Part shown: piece by piece, positions 34,497-44,139 of the stretch | How positions within the stretch are numbered: the first letter of the stretch is position 1 | How the letters are laid out: the number at the start of each line of letters is the position of its first letter | Assembly (NCBI GenBank): GCA_947303945.1 | Contig: CAMYZS010000006.1 | Location: forward strand, 1 to 60,592 | Direction: 5' to 3' | DNA length: 60,592 nt | Source: an uncultured Candidatus Saccharibacteria bacterium | GTDB lineage: Bacteria; Patescibacteriota; Saccharimonadia; Saccharimonadales; Saccharimonadaceae | Notes under the pieces: generated by a model | Told to the model about the DNA's origin: nothing | The model's input: only the letters and a program-made list of their open reading frames with translations | The model's database searches: none | Made by a program: the position numbers and the translations under genes

Positions 34497-36935
34497 GTGG
34501 CGTTAGCTAAAGGTGTTTATAAGATAAAAAACGTCAGCAGCGGAAAAGTGCTAGACGTTAAGGGCGACTCTGATAAGAGTAAAGCCAATGTTTTTCAGTA
34601 TAAAGATGACTCCTCCGACGGCCAACGTTGGACTCTTTCTAATACAAAATCTGGCATTCAGCTGATTTGTACTCTTAGCGGTAAGAGTCTTGATATTCAG
34701 GGTAAGAAAGCTGCTAAGGATAAAAACGTATACCAATACAGTGATAAAAACACTAAAACTCAGCGTTGGAATATTGTTGCTTATAAAAATAAGAAACACG
34801 ACGGTCGTCAGATTTACTTCATAAAACCAAAAGCTAATTCTAAATTAGCCATAGGTGTTTCCGACAATAGTAACAGCTCAAACGTTAAAGTTCGTACGTA
34901 CAATAAGTCCGATACAAAGCAGCAATGGGTGTTCATTCCAATAGAACGATTCAAGGCCGAGGACGAGTATCGCATCATTATTGGCGGAATTAAAAAGCTT
35001 CCGCATAATTGCATAGGCGTAAAAGGGAACGGTGTAAAGAACGGAACTCTTCTTTCTGCTGAACCAATTAATAATGATAACAATTTTCAAGTTTGGAAAA
35101 GCGATTACGATCCTCAAACTGGATTGATTCGCTTTACAAACGCCGCAACTGGTCTTTATTTGGGAGTTAAAGGCGCCGCTAAAAATAATGGCGACGTTGC
35201 GTTAAACAATCAAAAAAGCGCAGCGACGAATTGGCTTGTATACAATGGCGGAAAGAACAAAGACGTAAATAAAAACAAACTCCAAACCTATAAGTTTAGA
35301 ACAGAGCTTGGCAGTAGCGAGTTATTTCTTGATTTGGACAAATCTTATATAAAGATTGGTTCTTCTGAAGGAAAAGACTGGAGCCAGCATTTCGCCTTTC
35401 TTCCTGCCGAAATTTATGGCGGAAAAATAACTCAGCCTGGCGGAATAACCGCGTCGCAGCCACTTATCACCAACGGAATCGGGTTTGTTCCGATACCGGA
35501 GTTGAGTTTTGCGTCCTCTTATAAGATGTTTCAAGCTCGTTGTAAAATAAGGACTTATAAAGACGGCAATTGTTCTACTTATGAAGAAACCGGATTTATG
35601 AATATTCGGGATCGGTCAACTTCAAATAACGCTTGGGGAGAACCTAGAACCGTAGCGATAAACAATTCGAAGTCTACCGATAATATTCATAATATTCCGC
35701 AGGCATTCTTTACCAAGGGTAGTAAAAGTAACTTATATTTGTTAGAGCCTAAGAATTATGCAAGAAGTCATACATCCGATTTAAACAAGGGTATATATTC
35801 TGGCGTTGGAATCGATTTAATAATCGAAGTTAGGGCTTATGTAACAAATTACAAGATTTACGGTCAAAGTGGTTGGAATGCCCATGGTAATGTTAGGCAG
35901 TCAACGATAAAGATTCGTCAAAAGCCGGTTGTTAGTCTTTCTCGTATGGAGTTTGTTATTGCGAACAACTCGATAGGTATAAAGACGACCATTTCCAACA
36001 ATCTTAACATTCTTCCGATTCAGTTTAGGGGTAGGCTGATTGGCGGAGATGGTATGGCAATCAGCGGATGGGCATCGTCGTCTGGGTCTAACACAATTAC
36101 TCACATGTTTGGCAGTACGTTAACTCGAATGCCTGATAACAACGAAACCATAACATTGGATCTCGTTGCGATGTTTAAAGATGACGTATTGGTTCAGAAA
36201 CGAGTCTCCTATAGTAACTTCTCCAAATCTTCACTGTCAAATACTATAGTTCCGACTGTAACAAATTCTACGGATTATTCTGGAGTTGTTACTGTTTCTG
36301 CTCCTGCTCGCAAATCGATTTGTTTGCTTATGGATATCGAGGACGTTGACGGAGTTCATTCTGTCTTATATAAGCCGAGGGTTGAAAACAACGTTGCGAC
36401 ATGGCGAATTGTTCCTCCGTTTAATAAAGACGTTAAGATTGAGATTTACGGAAAGAATGACATTTCCAATGGAGAATATGGATCGTCGACGGTTCGTATG
36501 GATTCTCACTTCTCTGTTTGGGCTTGGACAGATGAAGGAATTCCGTTCTCTAAATTTGCGATATTGCTTGCAAACAACGATGCTCCTCCCGATCAGACTC
36601 GAACATTTAGCAGTAGTTTAAGCGTTCATTCGCCTGCTGGTAGGAAGTGGCCGGTTGCTTTCGCTGGGTTAACTCTTACTGGAGATGTTAGTGTTAAGGG
36701 TATTGCTCTTGATGGAAGCGGAGGCGTCGGTTATGTTGCTTCTGGCCCAATTCCGGAATACGCTAGTATGAAGCACTTATCTGCTTTAGCTCGCTTGTCT
36801 GGACTTGGGATACATCCGATTTATAGGACTCCTTATGGTGACTGGTATCAGGTTGCTATATCTTCTATAAATCTTTCTAAATCGGATCTTGGTTATAGTG
36901 AGGTAAGCGTTTCCCAGCAGATAGTTGAGGATTAA
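34497..36935 (+). CDS. Distal tail protein with N-terminal ricin-B lectin repeats
   Basis: The 812-aa protein follows the tape measure, the usual place of Dit. Residues 1 to about 270 are ricin-type beta-trefoil repeats with Q-x-W marks (Q43-W45, Q89-W91, Q142-W144, then FQVW near 199), a fold that binds sugars. The rest is beta-rich and carries the Dit-like C-terminal half. GTG 34497 follows GGAGG. The lectin probably touches host wall glycan. The Dit label rests on position. Confidence 0.75.
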   Translation: MALAKGVYKIKNVSSGKVLDVKGDSDKSKANVFQYKDDSSDGQRWTLSNTKSGIQLICTLSGKSLDIQGKKAAKDKNVYQYSDKNTKTQRWNIVAYKNKKHDGRQIYFIKPKANSKLAIGVSDNSNSSNVKVRTYNKSDTKQQWVFIPIERFKAEDEYRIIIGGIKKLPHNCIGVKGNGVKNGTLLSAEPINNDNNFQVWKSDYDPQTGLIRFTNAATGLYLGVKGAAKNNGDVALNNQKSAATNWLVYNGGKNKDVNKNKLQTYKFRTELGSSELFLDLDKSYIKIGSSEGKDWSQHFAFLPAEIYGGKITQPGGITASQPLITNGIGFVPIPELSFASSYKMFQARCKIRTYKDGNCSTYEETGFMNIRDRSTSNNAWGEPRTVAINNSKSTDNIHNIPQAFFTKGSKSNLYLLEPKNYARSHTSDLNKGIYSGVGIDLIIEVRAYVTNYKIYGQSGWNAHGNVRQSTIKIRQKPVVSLSRMEFVIANNSIGIKTTISNNLNILPIQFRGRLIGGDGMAISGWASSSGSNTITHMFGSTLTRMPDNNETITLDLVAMFKDDVLVQKRVSYSNFSKSSLSNTIVPTVTNSTDYSGVVTVSAPARKSICLLMDIEDVDGVHSVLYKPRVENNVATWRIVPPFNKDVKIEIYGKNDISNGEYGSSTVRMDSHFSVWAWTDEGIPFSKFAILLANNDAPPDQTRTFSSSLSVHSPAGRKWPVAFAGLTLTGDVSVKGIALDGSGGVGYVASGPIPEYASMKHLSALARLSGLGIHPIYRTPYGDWYQVAISSINLSKSDLGYSEVSVSQQIVED

Positions 36936-36938
36936 AAT

Positions 36939-38036
36939 ATGGATTGGACAAATACCGGATATTCTTATCACATTGATGTACATGTTGTAAGTCCCGTCAA
37001 TGTAGATGACACACAGGGTTCCTTATCCGGTGTTGTCCTAAGCGGAACTTCTATAACCGAGACTTACAATTCGGATAGTCGAATACAGGGTAAAGTCACT
37101 ACTGTTGTGAAGGAAGGGACGTCCGACGGATACAAAGAAAACGGTCGTCTTAGAATAGTTGCCACTATTCTGGAACATGGCTGGACTGAAGAGCTTATGA
37201 CTGGTTATGTTTCGGATGTGGATGAAACTACGCAAAACGGTTATACAAAACGAGTGTACACAATAGAGGGTACTTTATGGGGACTTATCGACCATAAAAT
37301 AGACTCTCCAATTGTTATAGGCCATGGTGCTAGATTGGTTTATACATGGCGACAGATACTTGGTCGTTTAACTCGTATGCAGTTTGATACCACAAACGCA
37401 TTGGATTATCGTTTTACAACAACTACCGTATACGAAGTCGGAACGTCCCTTCATACCCTTTTAAGCGAACTCGCTTCTGGCTATAACAGAATGAATAATA
37501 ACGGTCACGGTCGTATAGTTTTATCGAAGTATGTTGACCCTAGTAAACAGAAAACTTCTAGAGCCCTTGACTGGAGGGATAGTCGAGGGCTCATACTTTA
37601 TCCTATCAATCGAAAGTCTTCAAAATGGGAAGTTCCTGGGCGTGCTATAATCACAACCACAAAAAGCGTCACAACGAATGGAAAAACCGTTCAAAAGACA
37701 TTGGTTGGATCTTTTGATGCGCCTAGTTCTAACAAGTATTCATTGGGTGCTAGAGGGTGGCTTAAGACCATCGTCAACTCATATTCTGGCGCCAGTTCCG
37801 ATCCCGATTCCGCAGAGTTAAATGCGGTTGCTAAAAGGAATTGGAAAGCTGCTCAAAACGAAGGTAACGAGTGGGGATATGAATCGGTTTTTGCTAATTA
37901 CCACGCAGGCGAGGTTGTGGATTTTGTTCATCCGGAAGTAAACGCAAATGGTATGACAATAGCAAAAGCGCTTATAACCACAGTATCTACAAATCTAGAA
38001 CATTGGACACAATCGCTTACATTGCTGGAGGTGTAA
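36939..38036 (+). CDS. Tail hub/tail-associated protein (Tal-like)
   Basis: The 365-aa protein is beta-rich with a gp27-like order of tail hub modules (GRLRIVATI..., GYVSDVDETTQNGYTKRVYTIEGTLWGL...). It follows the lectin-fused protein and overlaps nothing; the next gene starts at the base after its stop codon. It likely forms the trimeric baseplate hub. No lysin domain is attached. Confidence 0.65.
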   Translation: MDWTNTGYSYHIDVHVVSPVNVDDTQGSLSGVVLSGTSITETYNSDSRIQGKVTTVVKEGTSDGYKENGRLRIVATILEHGWTEELMTGYVSDVDETTQNGYTKRVYTIEGTLWGLIDHKIDSPIVIGHGARLVYTWRQILGRLTRMQFDTTNALDYRFTTTTVYEVGTSLHTLLSELASGYNRMNNNGHGRIVLSKYVDPSKQKTSRALDWRDSRGLILYPINRKSSKWEVPGRAIITTTKSVTTNGKTVQKTLVGSFDAPSSNKYSLGARGWLKTIVNSYSGASSDPDSAELNAVAKRNWKAAQNEGNEWGYESVFANYHAGEVVDFVHPEVNANGMTIAKALITTVSTNLEHWTQSLTLLEV

Positions 38037-40085
38037 ATGCAAAAGCACGAAGCGGCTGCTTACATAGCGGGATTAACCCCCAGTGAAAATGCAAGTGAAA
38101 GCCAAACGACAAATGTTCACATAATTACCGCTACTGTTGAACAAGATTCCGACGAAGGCACTGCCCTTGTATCAGTCGAAGGTATGGTTTTTGGCGAAAG
38201 CGATGATCAATATTTCGAAGTGGATACAATAGGCGGACTGTTGGAAGGCGATACAACTAGTCTACTTCTAACTGGAGAACCTGGTCACGCCATGACTCCG
38301 TTAAGTCTTGGTGGAGTTGGTACAGTTGACCGAGTGGTTAAAAGGGTTTCGGAGATAGAAGCGGATTATGTGCAGGCCGGTTATCTCGAAGCTAACTACG
38401 CTCATATTCATGAAGGCGTAATTGATAACGCTCAGATTAATGATGCGAATATCGTTGATGGTTCTATTACAGGAACGAAGATTCGAGACGCCACCATAAC
38501 AGGTGCTCAGATAGCTTCGACAACTATTACCGGTTCTAACATTGCTAACGGAACCATCACTGCTACTCAAATACAAGACAGTAGCATCACAGGTTCTAAA
38601 ATTGATGCGTCGACTTTTACGAACGGTCAAATTAGTGGTTCTAAAATCGATGCGTCGACTTTTACAAATGGCCAAATTAGTGGTTCTAAAATCGATGCGT
38701 CGACTTTTACAAATGGCCAAATTAGCGGTACTAAAATCGACGGTTCTACGCTAACGAACATTCCTTCGGCAAGCATTGTTGATTTGTCTGCTAATTATGC
38801 TCGTATAGATGCGTCAAATATTACAGAGTTAACCGCTCGCGATGCGTGGATAAATAATCTTCTCGTACAAAGCGGGCTTCTTGCTCACGAGGGTACGATA
38901 TTTACGTTAGATGCTATTCAGGTTGATGCTGTAAATATTACTGCTGGTACCATTGATGTTGAGCGTCTAATAGTTAGCAACAATGGCGAAAAATACTTGG
39001 TTCATGTCGACGAGGTTACAGGGCAGCCAACTTACGAAAAGCTGGATGGCAATATAGTCCAACCCAGGACCATTGCTGCTGATAAAATTGTCGCCGGATC
39101 AATAACCACTCAAGAGATTACTACAGAAAACCTTGTTGGAACCGGTGGATGGATTAATTTACGTAATGGAACTTTTGCGTATGTTAACGCTACTACCGGT
39201 CAGGGTATTTCTTGGGACGGACAGCATCTTTCGATTTCAGGAAGCGTTACGATTTCTCCTGGTTCATCTCGGACACTTGCTGATATTGCAAATGCAGTTG
39301 ATTCAACTCTGATTTACGATCATACGTATGAGTTCAATCAAGCAAAAACGCAGGCTACGTTTACGGCACATCTTTTCCAAGGCGGCGTTGATATTGCTCC
39401 GACGTATGCCGAAGCCGATCCAAGTCCGTTTACATGGTATCGAAAGAGCGAAACTCCAGATGAGCAAGGTAACACTACGATATATTTGGGAAGCGGTTTG
39501 ACATGCGTCGTAAATATGTCGGACATGGGCTATGGATCTCATATTATAGGCAAGTTTACTACTCCAAACGAGTCTGAACTGCTTGACTCGAATGATAACA
39601 ATCTAACAACTTCTGAAGATGACAACCTTATTGCTAGGACGCCATCTGGTGACTCGGTTCGAGTGAGCGACCTGTCTGTTGCAACTGTTCTTTATTCAAC
39701 AGACAAACTTATGGTTGTGGGTCCAGAGGACGAGCACCTTGTTACCATTTCTACAATACAAGCGTACCTTGAAGCTAATCTAACTAAGCAGGTTCGATTT
39801 GGAACAACAGCTCAGTGGAACGCTCAGTCAACTTTGGAATCCGAGGCAAACACTCTTTATATTTACACAGATCGTGCAGTTGATTCTCTAGGAAATGCTA
39901 TAGCGGGTATCAAAGTCGGTGATGGTAATGCCTATCTTGTAGACTTGCCTTTTACCGACAACATACTGATGGATCATATAGCAGATACAACGAGACATAT
40001 TACCTCCGAGGAGAGGGAGTTCTGGAATAACAAGGTTCGTTGTTATGCTACCGGTCAAGAGACACTTGTATTTACAACTAGCTAA
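38037..40085 (+). CDS. Tail fibre/tip protein with TI-type repeats
   Basis: The 682-aa protein has an OB-like N-terminus, then many short repeats of the type DGSITGTKI, NGTITATQI and ASTFTNGQISGSKI (about 125-240), typical of beta-helical or triple-spiral shafts. Three exact-length 45-base repeats encode 15-residue units here. A C-terminal half follows with LIYDHTYEF... shared in style with the 889-aa fibre. It probably links hub and receptor-binding proteins. Confidence 0.7.
   Translation: MQKHEAAAYIAGLTPSENASESQTTNVHIITATVEQDSDEGTALVSVEGMVFGESDDQYFEVDTIGGLLEGDTTSLLLTGEPGHAMTPLSLGGVGTVDRVVKRVSEIEADYVQAGYLEANYAHIHEGVIDNAQINDANIVDGSITGTKIRDATITGAQIASTTITGSNIANGTITATQIQDSSITGSKIDASTFTNGQISGSKIDASTFTNGQISGSKIDASTFTNGQISGTKIDGSTLTNIPSASIVDLSANYARIDASNITELTARDAWINNLLVQSGLLAHEGTIFTLDAIQVDAVNITAGTIDVERLIVSNNGEKYLVHVDEVTGQPTYEKLDGNIVQPRTIAADKIVAGSITTQEITTENLVGTGGWINLRNGTFAYVNATTGQGISWDGQHLSISGSVTISPGSSRTLADIANAVDSTLIYDHTYEFNQAKTQATFTAHLFQGGVDIAPTYAEADPSPFTWYRKSETPDEQGNTTIYLGSGLTCVVNMSDMGYGSHIIGKFTTPNESELLDSNDNNLTTSEDDNLIARTPSGDSVRVSDLSVATVLYSTDKLMVVGPEDEHLVTISTIQAYLEANLTKQVRFGTTAQWNAQSTLESEANTLYIYTDRAVDSLGNAIAGIKVGDGNAYLVDLPFTDNILMDHIADTTRHITSEEREFWNNKVRCYATGQETLVFTTS
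38592..38746 (+). repeat. 45-bp tandem repeat in tail fibre gene
   Basis: Copies at 38592-38636, 38637-38681 and 38682-38726 are nearly identical, followed by a partial fourth. Each encodes GSKIDASTFTNGQIS, so copy number can change without breaking the frame. Confidence 0.9.
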
Positions 40086-40094
40086 GGAGATGCC

Positions 40095-41450
40095 GTGGCT
40101 GACCTTTCTCAAGTTACGCTTCCGTCTGGTAGTACGTATAATTTTAAAGATACTACGGCGCGAAATGCCATTCGTGTATGGTACGGAACTTGTAGCACCG
40201 CAGAAAATACTCAAACAAAAGAAGTAACGGTGGTTGCACCAACTACTCCGCAATTTAATTTCACATCAGGAAACATTATAGTTGTGAAATTTGATAATGC
40301 GATGGGTAGCATAGACCTAAGTCAATATAGTTGGTCGTTAAAAGTTGGTGCTAATACCGGAACAATTCTAACGTATCAATATGATGGAAATCCTGGCGCT
40401 ACAGGAAAGAATAATAATTTGTGGGGCGCAGGTAGTGTTGTAACCTTTGTATATATTGGATCGAATAACTTTGTCGTTGTTTCTGTTGGAGGAAATTATG
40501 CATCAACAGAAACGTACGGAATAACAAAGCTTTCTAATTCTACAACTTCTACATCTACTGTACTCGCTGCTACGCCTAAAGCAGTTAAAGATGCCTTAGA
40601 TGCTGCAAAATCATATGCTGATTCAGCAATTATAGGAAATGCCTCTTTTCAGGGTATCGTAACAGCTCCGCATCAAATACCAACCGGTTCTGCTTATAAG
40701 AAAGGTTGGTATTGGGTCGTTGGGGCGTCCGGTACGTATGTAGGAAATGCTTGCGAAATCGGAGATTTCATTTTCTGCGTATCCGATCGTGGAGATTCGT
40801 ATGCTGCATCGGACTTCAGCGTCGTTCAGGCTAATATTGACATGTCGATATTCGGAGCGCTTGCATACAAGGATACTGCAACCGGCAGCACCACCGTCGC
40901 GGTCCCCAAAACGTACACGACGACTGTCACACCAGTCGCGAAGAACGTGTCTGTCAGCGGTACTACCACGGGCTCCATCACCCCGACCAAGTCGACTGTT
41001 ACGGTGAGTAATGCGTCAAGCGGAACAGCCACCTACACCCCCGCCGGTACCGTTAGCACCCCGACCATCACCGTGACCCCAAACACGACCACAGTCAACT
41101 CGATCACAGCGGTTGGGACGCTCCCGAGCTGTACGCTGCCAGTGTTCTCGACTAGCGTGTCCGGCGAGACCCTTACCCTTGGGTGGTCCGCAGGCTCCTT
41201 CAGCGCGGGTACACTCCCTACGAAGGGTTCCAACACGACCGTCGCCACGGGCATCAAGTCAGCCACCTCGACGCAGCCCTCCTTCACGGGGACGGGTGCG
41301 CGGCTGGTCACGGACTCCGAGGTCATGACGGGAGCGTCGTTTGTCGGCGCTTCGATGACCTCTTCCGGCTCCTACACCCCGGCTGCGCCCACGGCCACCA
41401 CCACGACTGCCACCACAGAGAACAAGACGGTCAGCATCACCGTGAGCTAG
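40095..41450 (+). CDS. Receptor-binding/tail fibre protein, mosaic
   Basis: The 451-aa protein begins MADLSQVTLPSGSTYNFKDTTAR, close to the N-terminus of the next gene, and ends in a long Thr/Ser/Val beta-repeat region. Base composition changes sharply at about residue 258 (near 40870): A/T-rich before, G/C-rich after, with no break in the frame. This suggests recombination joined a new tip to an old attachment domain. GTG 40095 follows GGAGATGCC. Confidence 0.75.
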   Translation: MADLSQVTLPSGSTYNFKDTTARNAIRVWYGTCSTAENTQTKEVTVVAPTTPQFNFTSGNIIVVKFDNAMGSIDLSQYSWSLKVGANTGTILTYQYDGNPGATGKNNNLWGAGSVVTFVYIGSNNFVVVSVGGNYASTETYGITKLSNSTTSTSTVLAATPKAVKDALDAAKSYADSAIIGNASFQGIVTAPHQIPTGSAYKKGWYWVVGASGTYVGNACEIGDFIFCVSDRGDSYAASDFSVVQANIDMSIFGALAYKDTATGSTTVAVPKTYTTTVTPVAKNVSVSGTTTGSITPTKSTVTVSNASSGTATYTPAGTVSTPTITVTPNTTTVNSITAVGTLPSCTLPVFSTSVSGETLTLGWSAGSFSAGTLPTKGSNTTVATGIKSATSTQPSFTGTGARLVTDSEVMTGASFVGASMTSSGSYTPAAPTATTTTATTENKTVSITVS

Positions 41451-41460
41451 GAGGTGGCTT

Positions 41461-44130
41461 ATGGCTGACATCAGCAAGATAAAGACGCTTGATGGCACCA
41501 CATACGACATCAAGGACACGACTGCCCGTGCAAACTCTGGCGTCACTGGCGTGAAGGGCAACGCCGAGTCGAGCTACCGCACGGGGCAGGTGAACATCAC
41601 GGCGGCGAACGTGGGGGCGGTTTCGCTTAGCGGAAACGAGACCATTAGTGGCAATAAGACATTCAGCGGCACTACTACGCTGTCAAAGTCCGCCGTTGTC
41701 AACACTCCTGAAAACACGTTTATCAATGCTCAGCCACAAGGTCTTTATCAGTCGCCAATACCGAAGTATCTCTGGCACGACCTGTTCTCGTTCTGCCGTT
41801 ATTCGGTCCCGACATACGAGACGACAACCGATGGGGCTACGTGGACAGCAGGAACCGTCAACAAAAACCACTTTGCCCAGTTGGAAAACCTCTCGATACC
41901 GTGGCTCACGTCGACGATTTGCGGCGTGAGGCTGACGTGGCAATCAAACAGCTTCGCCTACTGCGGCGCGAAATGGATAGTTTTCGGAGTGTCCTACTCA
42001 TATCCACTTGCTCTTTACACCGTTAAAGTCGAGTTCTCGGCTGACGGGACCACATGGACTACGCAACACGAGTCTCAGCCAAATGTTAACCAAGCTCCAA
42101 CGTGGCTATACCTGAAAACATCCATGGGAGGAACAGATAAGTGCATACGGCTCACTGTCACCAAGGCAACGACAGACACCGGCGTGCTTAATGTTGGTGC
42201 AGTCAAATTGCTGACTACTAGATGGGGTGGTCAGGGTGCGGGCTCGGAGTTTGAATTCCCATACGACTGGGACTCAATCCCAAACATCATCCCAATCTCC
42301 AACAATGGCAGCGACCTAGGCTCCTCGTCGAAGAAGTGGGCACATGTTTATGCAACGTCCTTCACTGGTGCCCTTACTGGTAATGTGACAGGCAATGTCT
42401 CAGGGACAGCGGCCAACGTAACCGGAGTTGTTGCTGTCGCAAACGGAGGGACTGGGGCCACGACTGTTGCCGGAGCCATCCAGAACCTCGGTGCCGCAAC
42501 GGCTGCGGACGTGAAGGAGGTCTACTCCCGTGGTGAGCAGCTTGTCATCAACGGCAACGGCTTCATGGGAGACAACACCAACTTTAGCGAGCTGACGTTT
42601 GACGGCAGCAAGGCAAACGGTTCGCCCGGTTCGTTCACAATGACCGCATCTTCCAAGACTGTTGATTCAGACACAATGTTTCCTGTCGACCCCTCGAAGC
42701 GATACAAGGCCGAGTTTGACGTAATGGCCGAAGACCCCGGCGCCGAAATGTACGCGATGCTGATGTTCTACGACGTTGACAAGAAGTTGATGTCCGTACA
42801 GCACGTATCCTACTTCGACGGAAGTACGACAACACTTGCGCAGGACTTGAAGAATGGCGATACGAAGGTCTACTTGACTAGTGCCGCCGGTTTTCACAAC
42901 ACGACTGCCTCGCATGAGAGGTCGCTGATTTTCTGGAATTACACGAACAGCTTTGGGTATACCTACCCTCCAGAGACGTATAGCAGGAACTTCTATTCGG
43001 GCCTGTGGGCAAGCGACTCTTCCGTTGACAAGACGAACAACACCATCACCCTGTCTACCGCTTGGAGCAAGGGAACCATTCCTGCTGGGACTCCCGTATC
43101 TCAGAATATGTCGGGTTCTAAGTACAGCTACTTCTGGTATGTCACAAACAAGGCAACCTTCCCACGCGAGTGGACGCACATCTCTGGTGAGTACAACGGA
43201 GTAAGGACCTCTGGTACTGCAAACGGAACCGGCAAATTCTGGCCCGGAACAGCTTATTGCAAGATTGGCTGGCTGTGGAACTATCAGGCGTCCTCGACAA
43301 ACCAGCAGGGTCAGATTTGGGTTACCAACGTTTCTGTCAAGATGGCTGATGCCGACAACGTCACCGGTATCGTTCAGCCAGCGCACGGCGGAACCGGGCA
43401 GACAAGCCTGATGAACTCAGCCAACGCCCTGATTAACGCCTTGAGCACGGGTTCTAGCGAGCCTTCCGACAACGATTACTACGTCTCTCAGTATGCTGCT
43501 GGCGGAACGACAACCACCACATATCATCGCAGGCCCGTCTCCGCTCTATGGACTTACATCAAGGGCAAGATAAGCTCTTGGATGAAGAACCTCACGGCCA
43601 AGGGGACTCTCAACTGGACTTCCTCGACGAACGACACGATGCCCATCACGAGCAACACGCTGGCGTACTGGAACGGCAGGTACAACGCATCTTCGTCCAA
43701 CCTTGAATACTGCGTCAAGGGCGCGTTCGGCACGGCTGCTGTGGCAGACCTCTCGACGTCCACGTCCAGCACAAGCACCACCACCGCCGCCACCTCAAGC
43801 GCAGTCAAGACGGCCTATGACTTGGCGAACACGGCGAACGGAACGGCCAACACGGCGCTGTCTGGCGTCAACGGCACGTTGATATACGACCACACCTACA
43901 CAATCGCGAATGGCGTAGCGACATTCACTGCTCACGTCTACTGCAAGGGCGAGGAAGTCACGAGCCAGTACGACGACTCCGACTTCTCGTGGTCATACCG
44001 GCTCTCGGACGCCATCTCAGAGACGGGGACGCCATCGGTCGTGTCGCTAGGGACAGGCAAGACCAAGACTATCAACATCACGACGCTTGGTCTGGGAGGC
44101 CACGTCATAGGAACCTTCACTACGGATTAG
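41461..44130 (+). CDS. Tail fibre/adhesin protein
   Basis: The 889-aa protein begins MADISKIKTLDGTTYDIKDTTAR, the same attachment motif as its upstream neighbour. It carries fibre repeats (GNVTGNVSGTAANVTG, VANGGTGATT and AHGGTGQTS), a jelly-roll-like middle (about 300-620), and a C-terminal LIYDHTYTI module also seen in the 682-aa protein. It is G/C-rich compared with the rest of the genome. GGAGGTG precedes ATG 41461. Likely host-range determinant. Confidence 0.75.
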   Translation: MADISKIKTLDGTTYDIKDTTARANSGVTGVKGNAESSYRTGQVNITAANVGAVSLSGNETISGNKTFSGTTTLSKSAVVNTPENTFINAQPQGLYQSPIPKYLWHDLFSFCRYSVPTYETTTDGATWTAGTVNKNHFAQLENLSIPWLTSTICGVRLTWQSNSFAYCGAKWIVFGVSYSYPLALYTVKVEFSADGTTWTTQHESQPNVNQAPTWLYLKTSMGGTDKCIRLTVTKATTDTGVLNVGAVKLLTTRWGGQGAGSEFEFPYDWDSIPNIIPISNNGSDLGSSSKKWAHVYATSFTGALTGNVTGNVSGTAANVTGVVAVANGGTGATTVAGAIQNLGAATAADVKEVYSRGEQLVINGNGFMGDNTNFSELTFDGSKANGSPGSFTMTASSKTVDSDTMFPVDPSKRYKAEFDVMAEDPGAEMYAMLMFYDVDKKLMSVQHVSYFDGSTTTLAQDLKNGDTKVYLTSAAGFHNTTASHERSLIFWNYTNSFGYTYPPETYSRNFYSGLWASDSSVDKTNNTITLSTAWSKGTIPAGTPVSQNMSGSKYSYFWYVTNKATFPREWTHISGEYNGVRTSGTANGTGKFWPGTAYCKIGWLWNYQASSTNQQGQIWVTNVSVKMADADNVTGIVQPAHGGTGQTSLMNSANALINALSTGSSEPSDNDYYVSQYAAGGTTTTTYHRRPVSALWTYIKGKISSWMKNLTAKGTLNWTSSTNDTMPITSNTLAYWNGRYNASSSNLEYCVKGAFGTAAVADLSTSTSSTSTTTAATSSAVKTAYDLANTANGTANTALSGVNGTLIYDHTYTIANGVATFTAHVYCKGEEVTSQYDDSDFSWSYRLSDAISETGTPSVVSLGTGKTKTINITTLGLGGHVIGTFTTD

Positions 44131-44139
44131 GAGTATGAC

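Noticed and set aside
38592-38746. CRISPR-like array
   Set aside because: Repeats are head-to-tail without spacers and are in-frame coding sequence.
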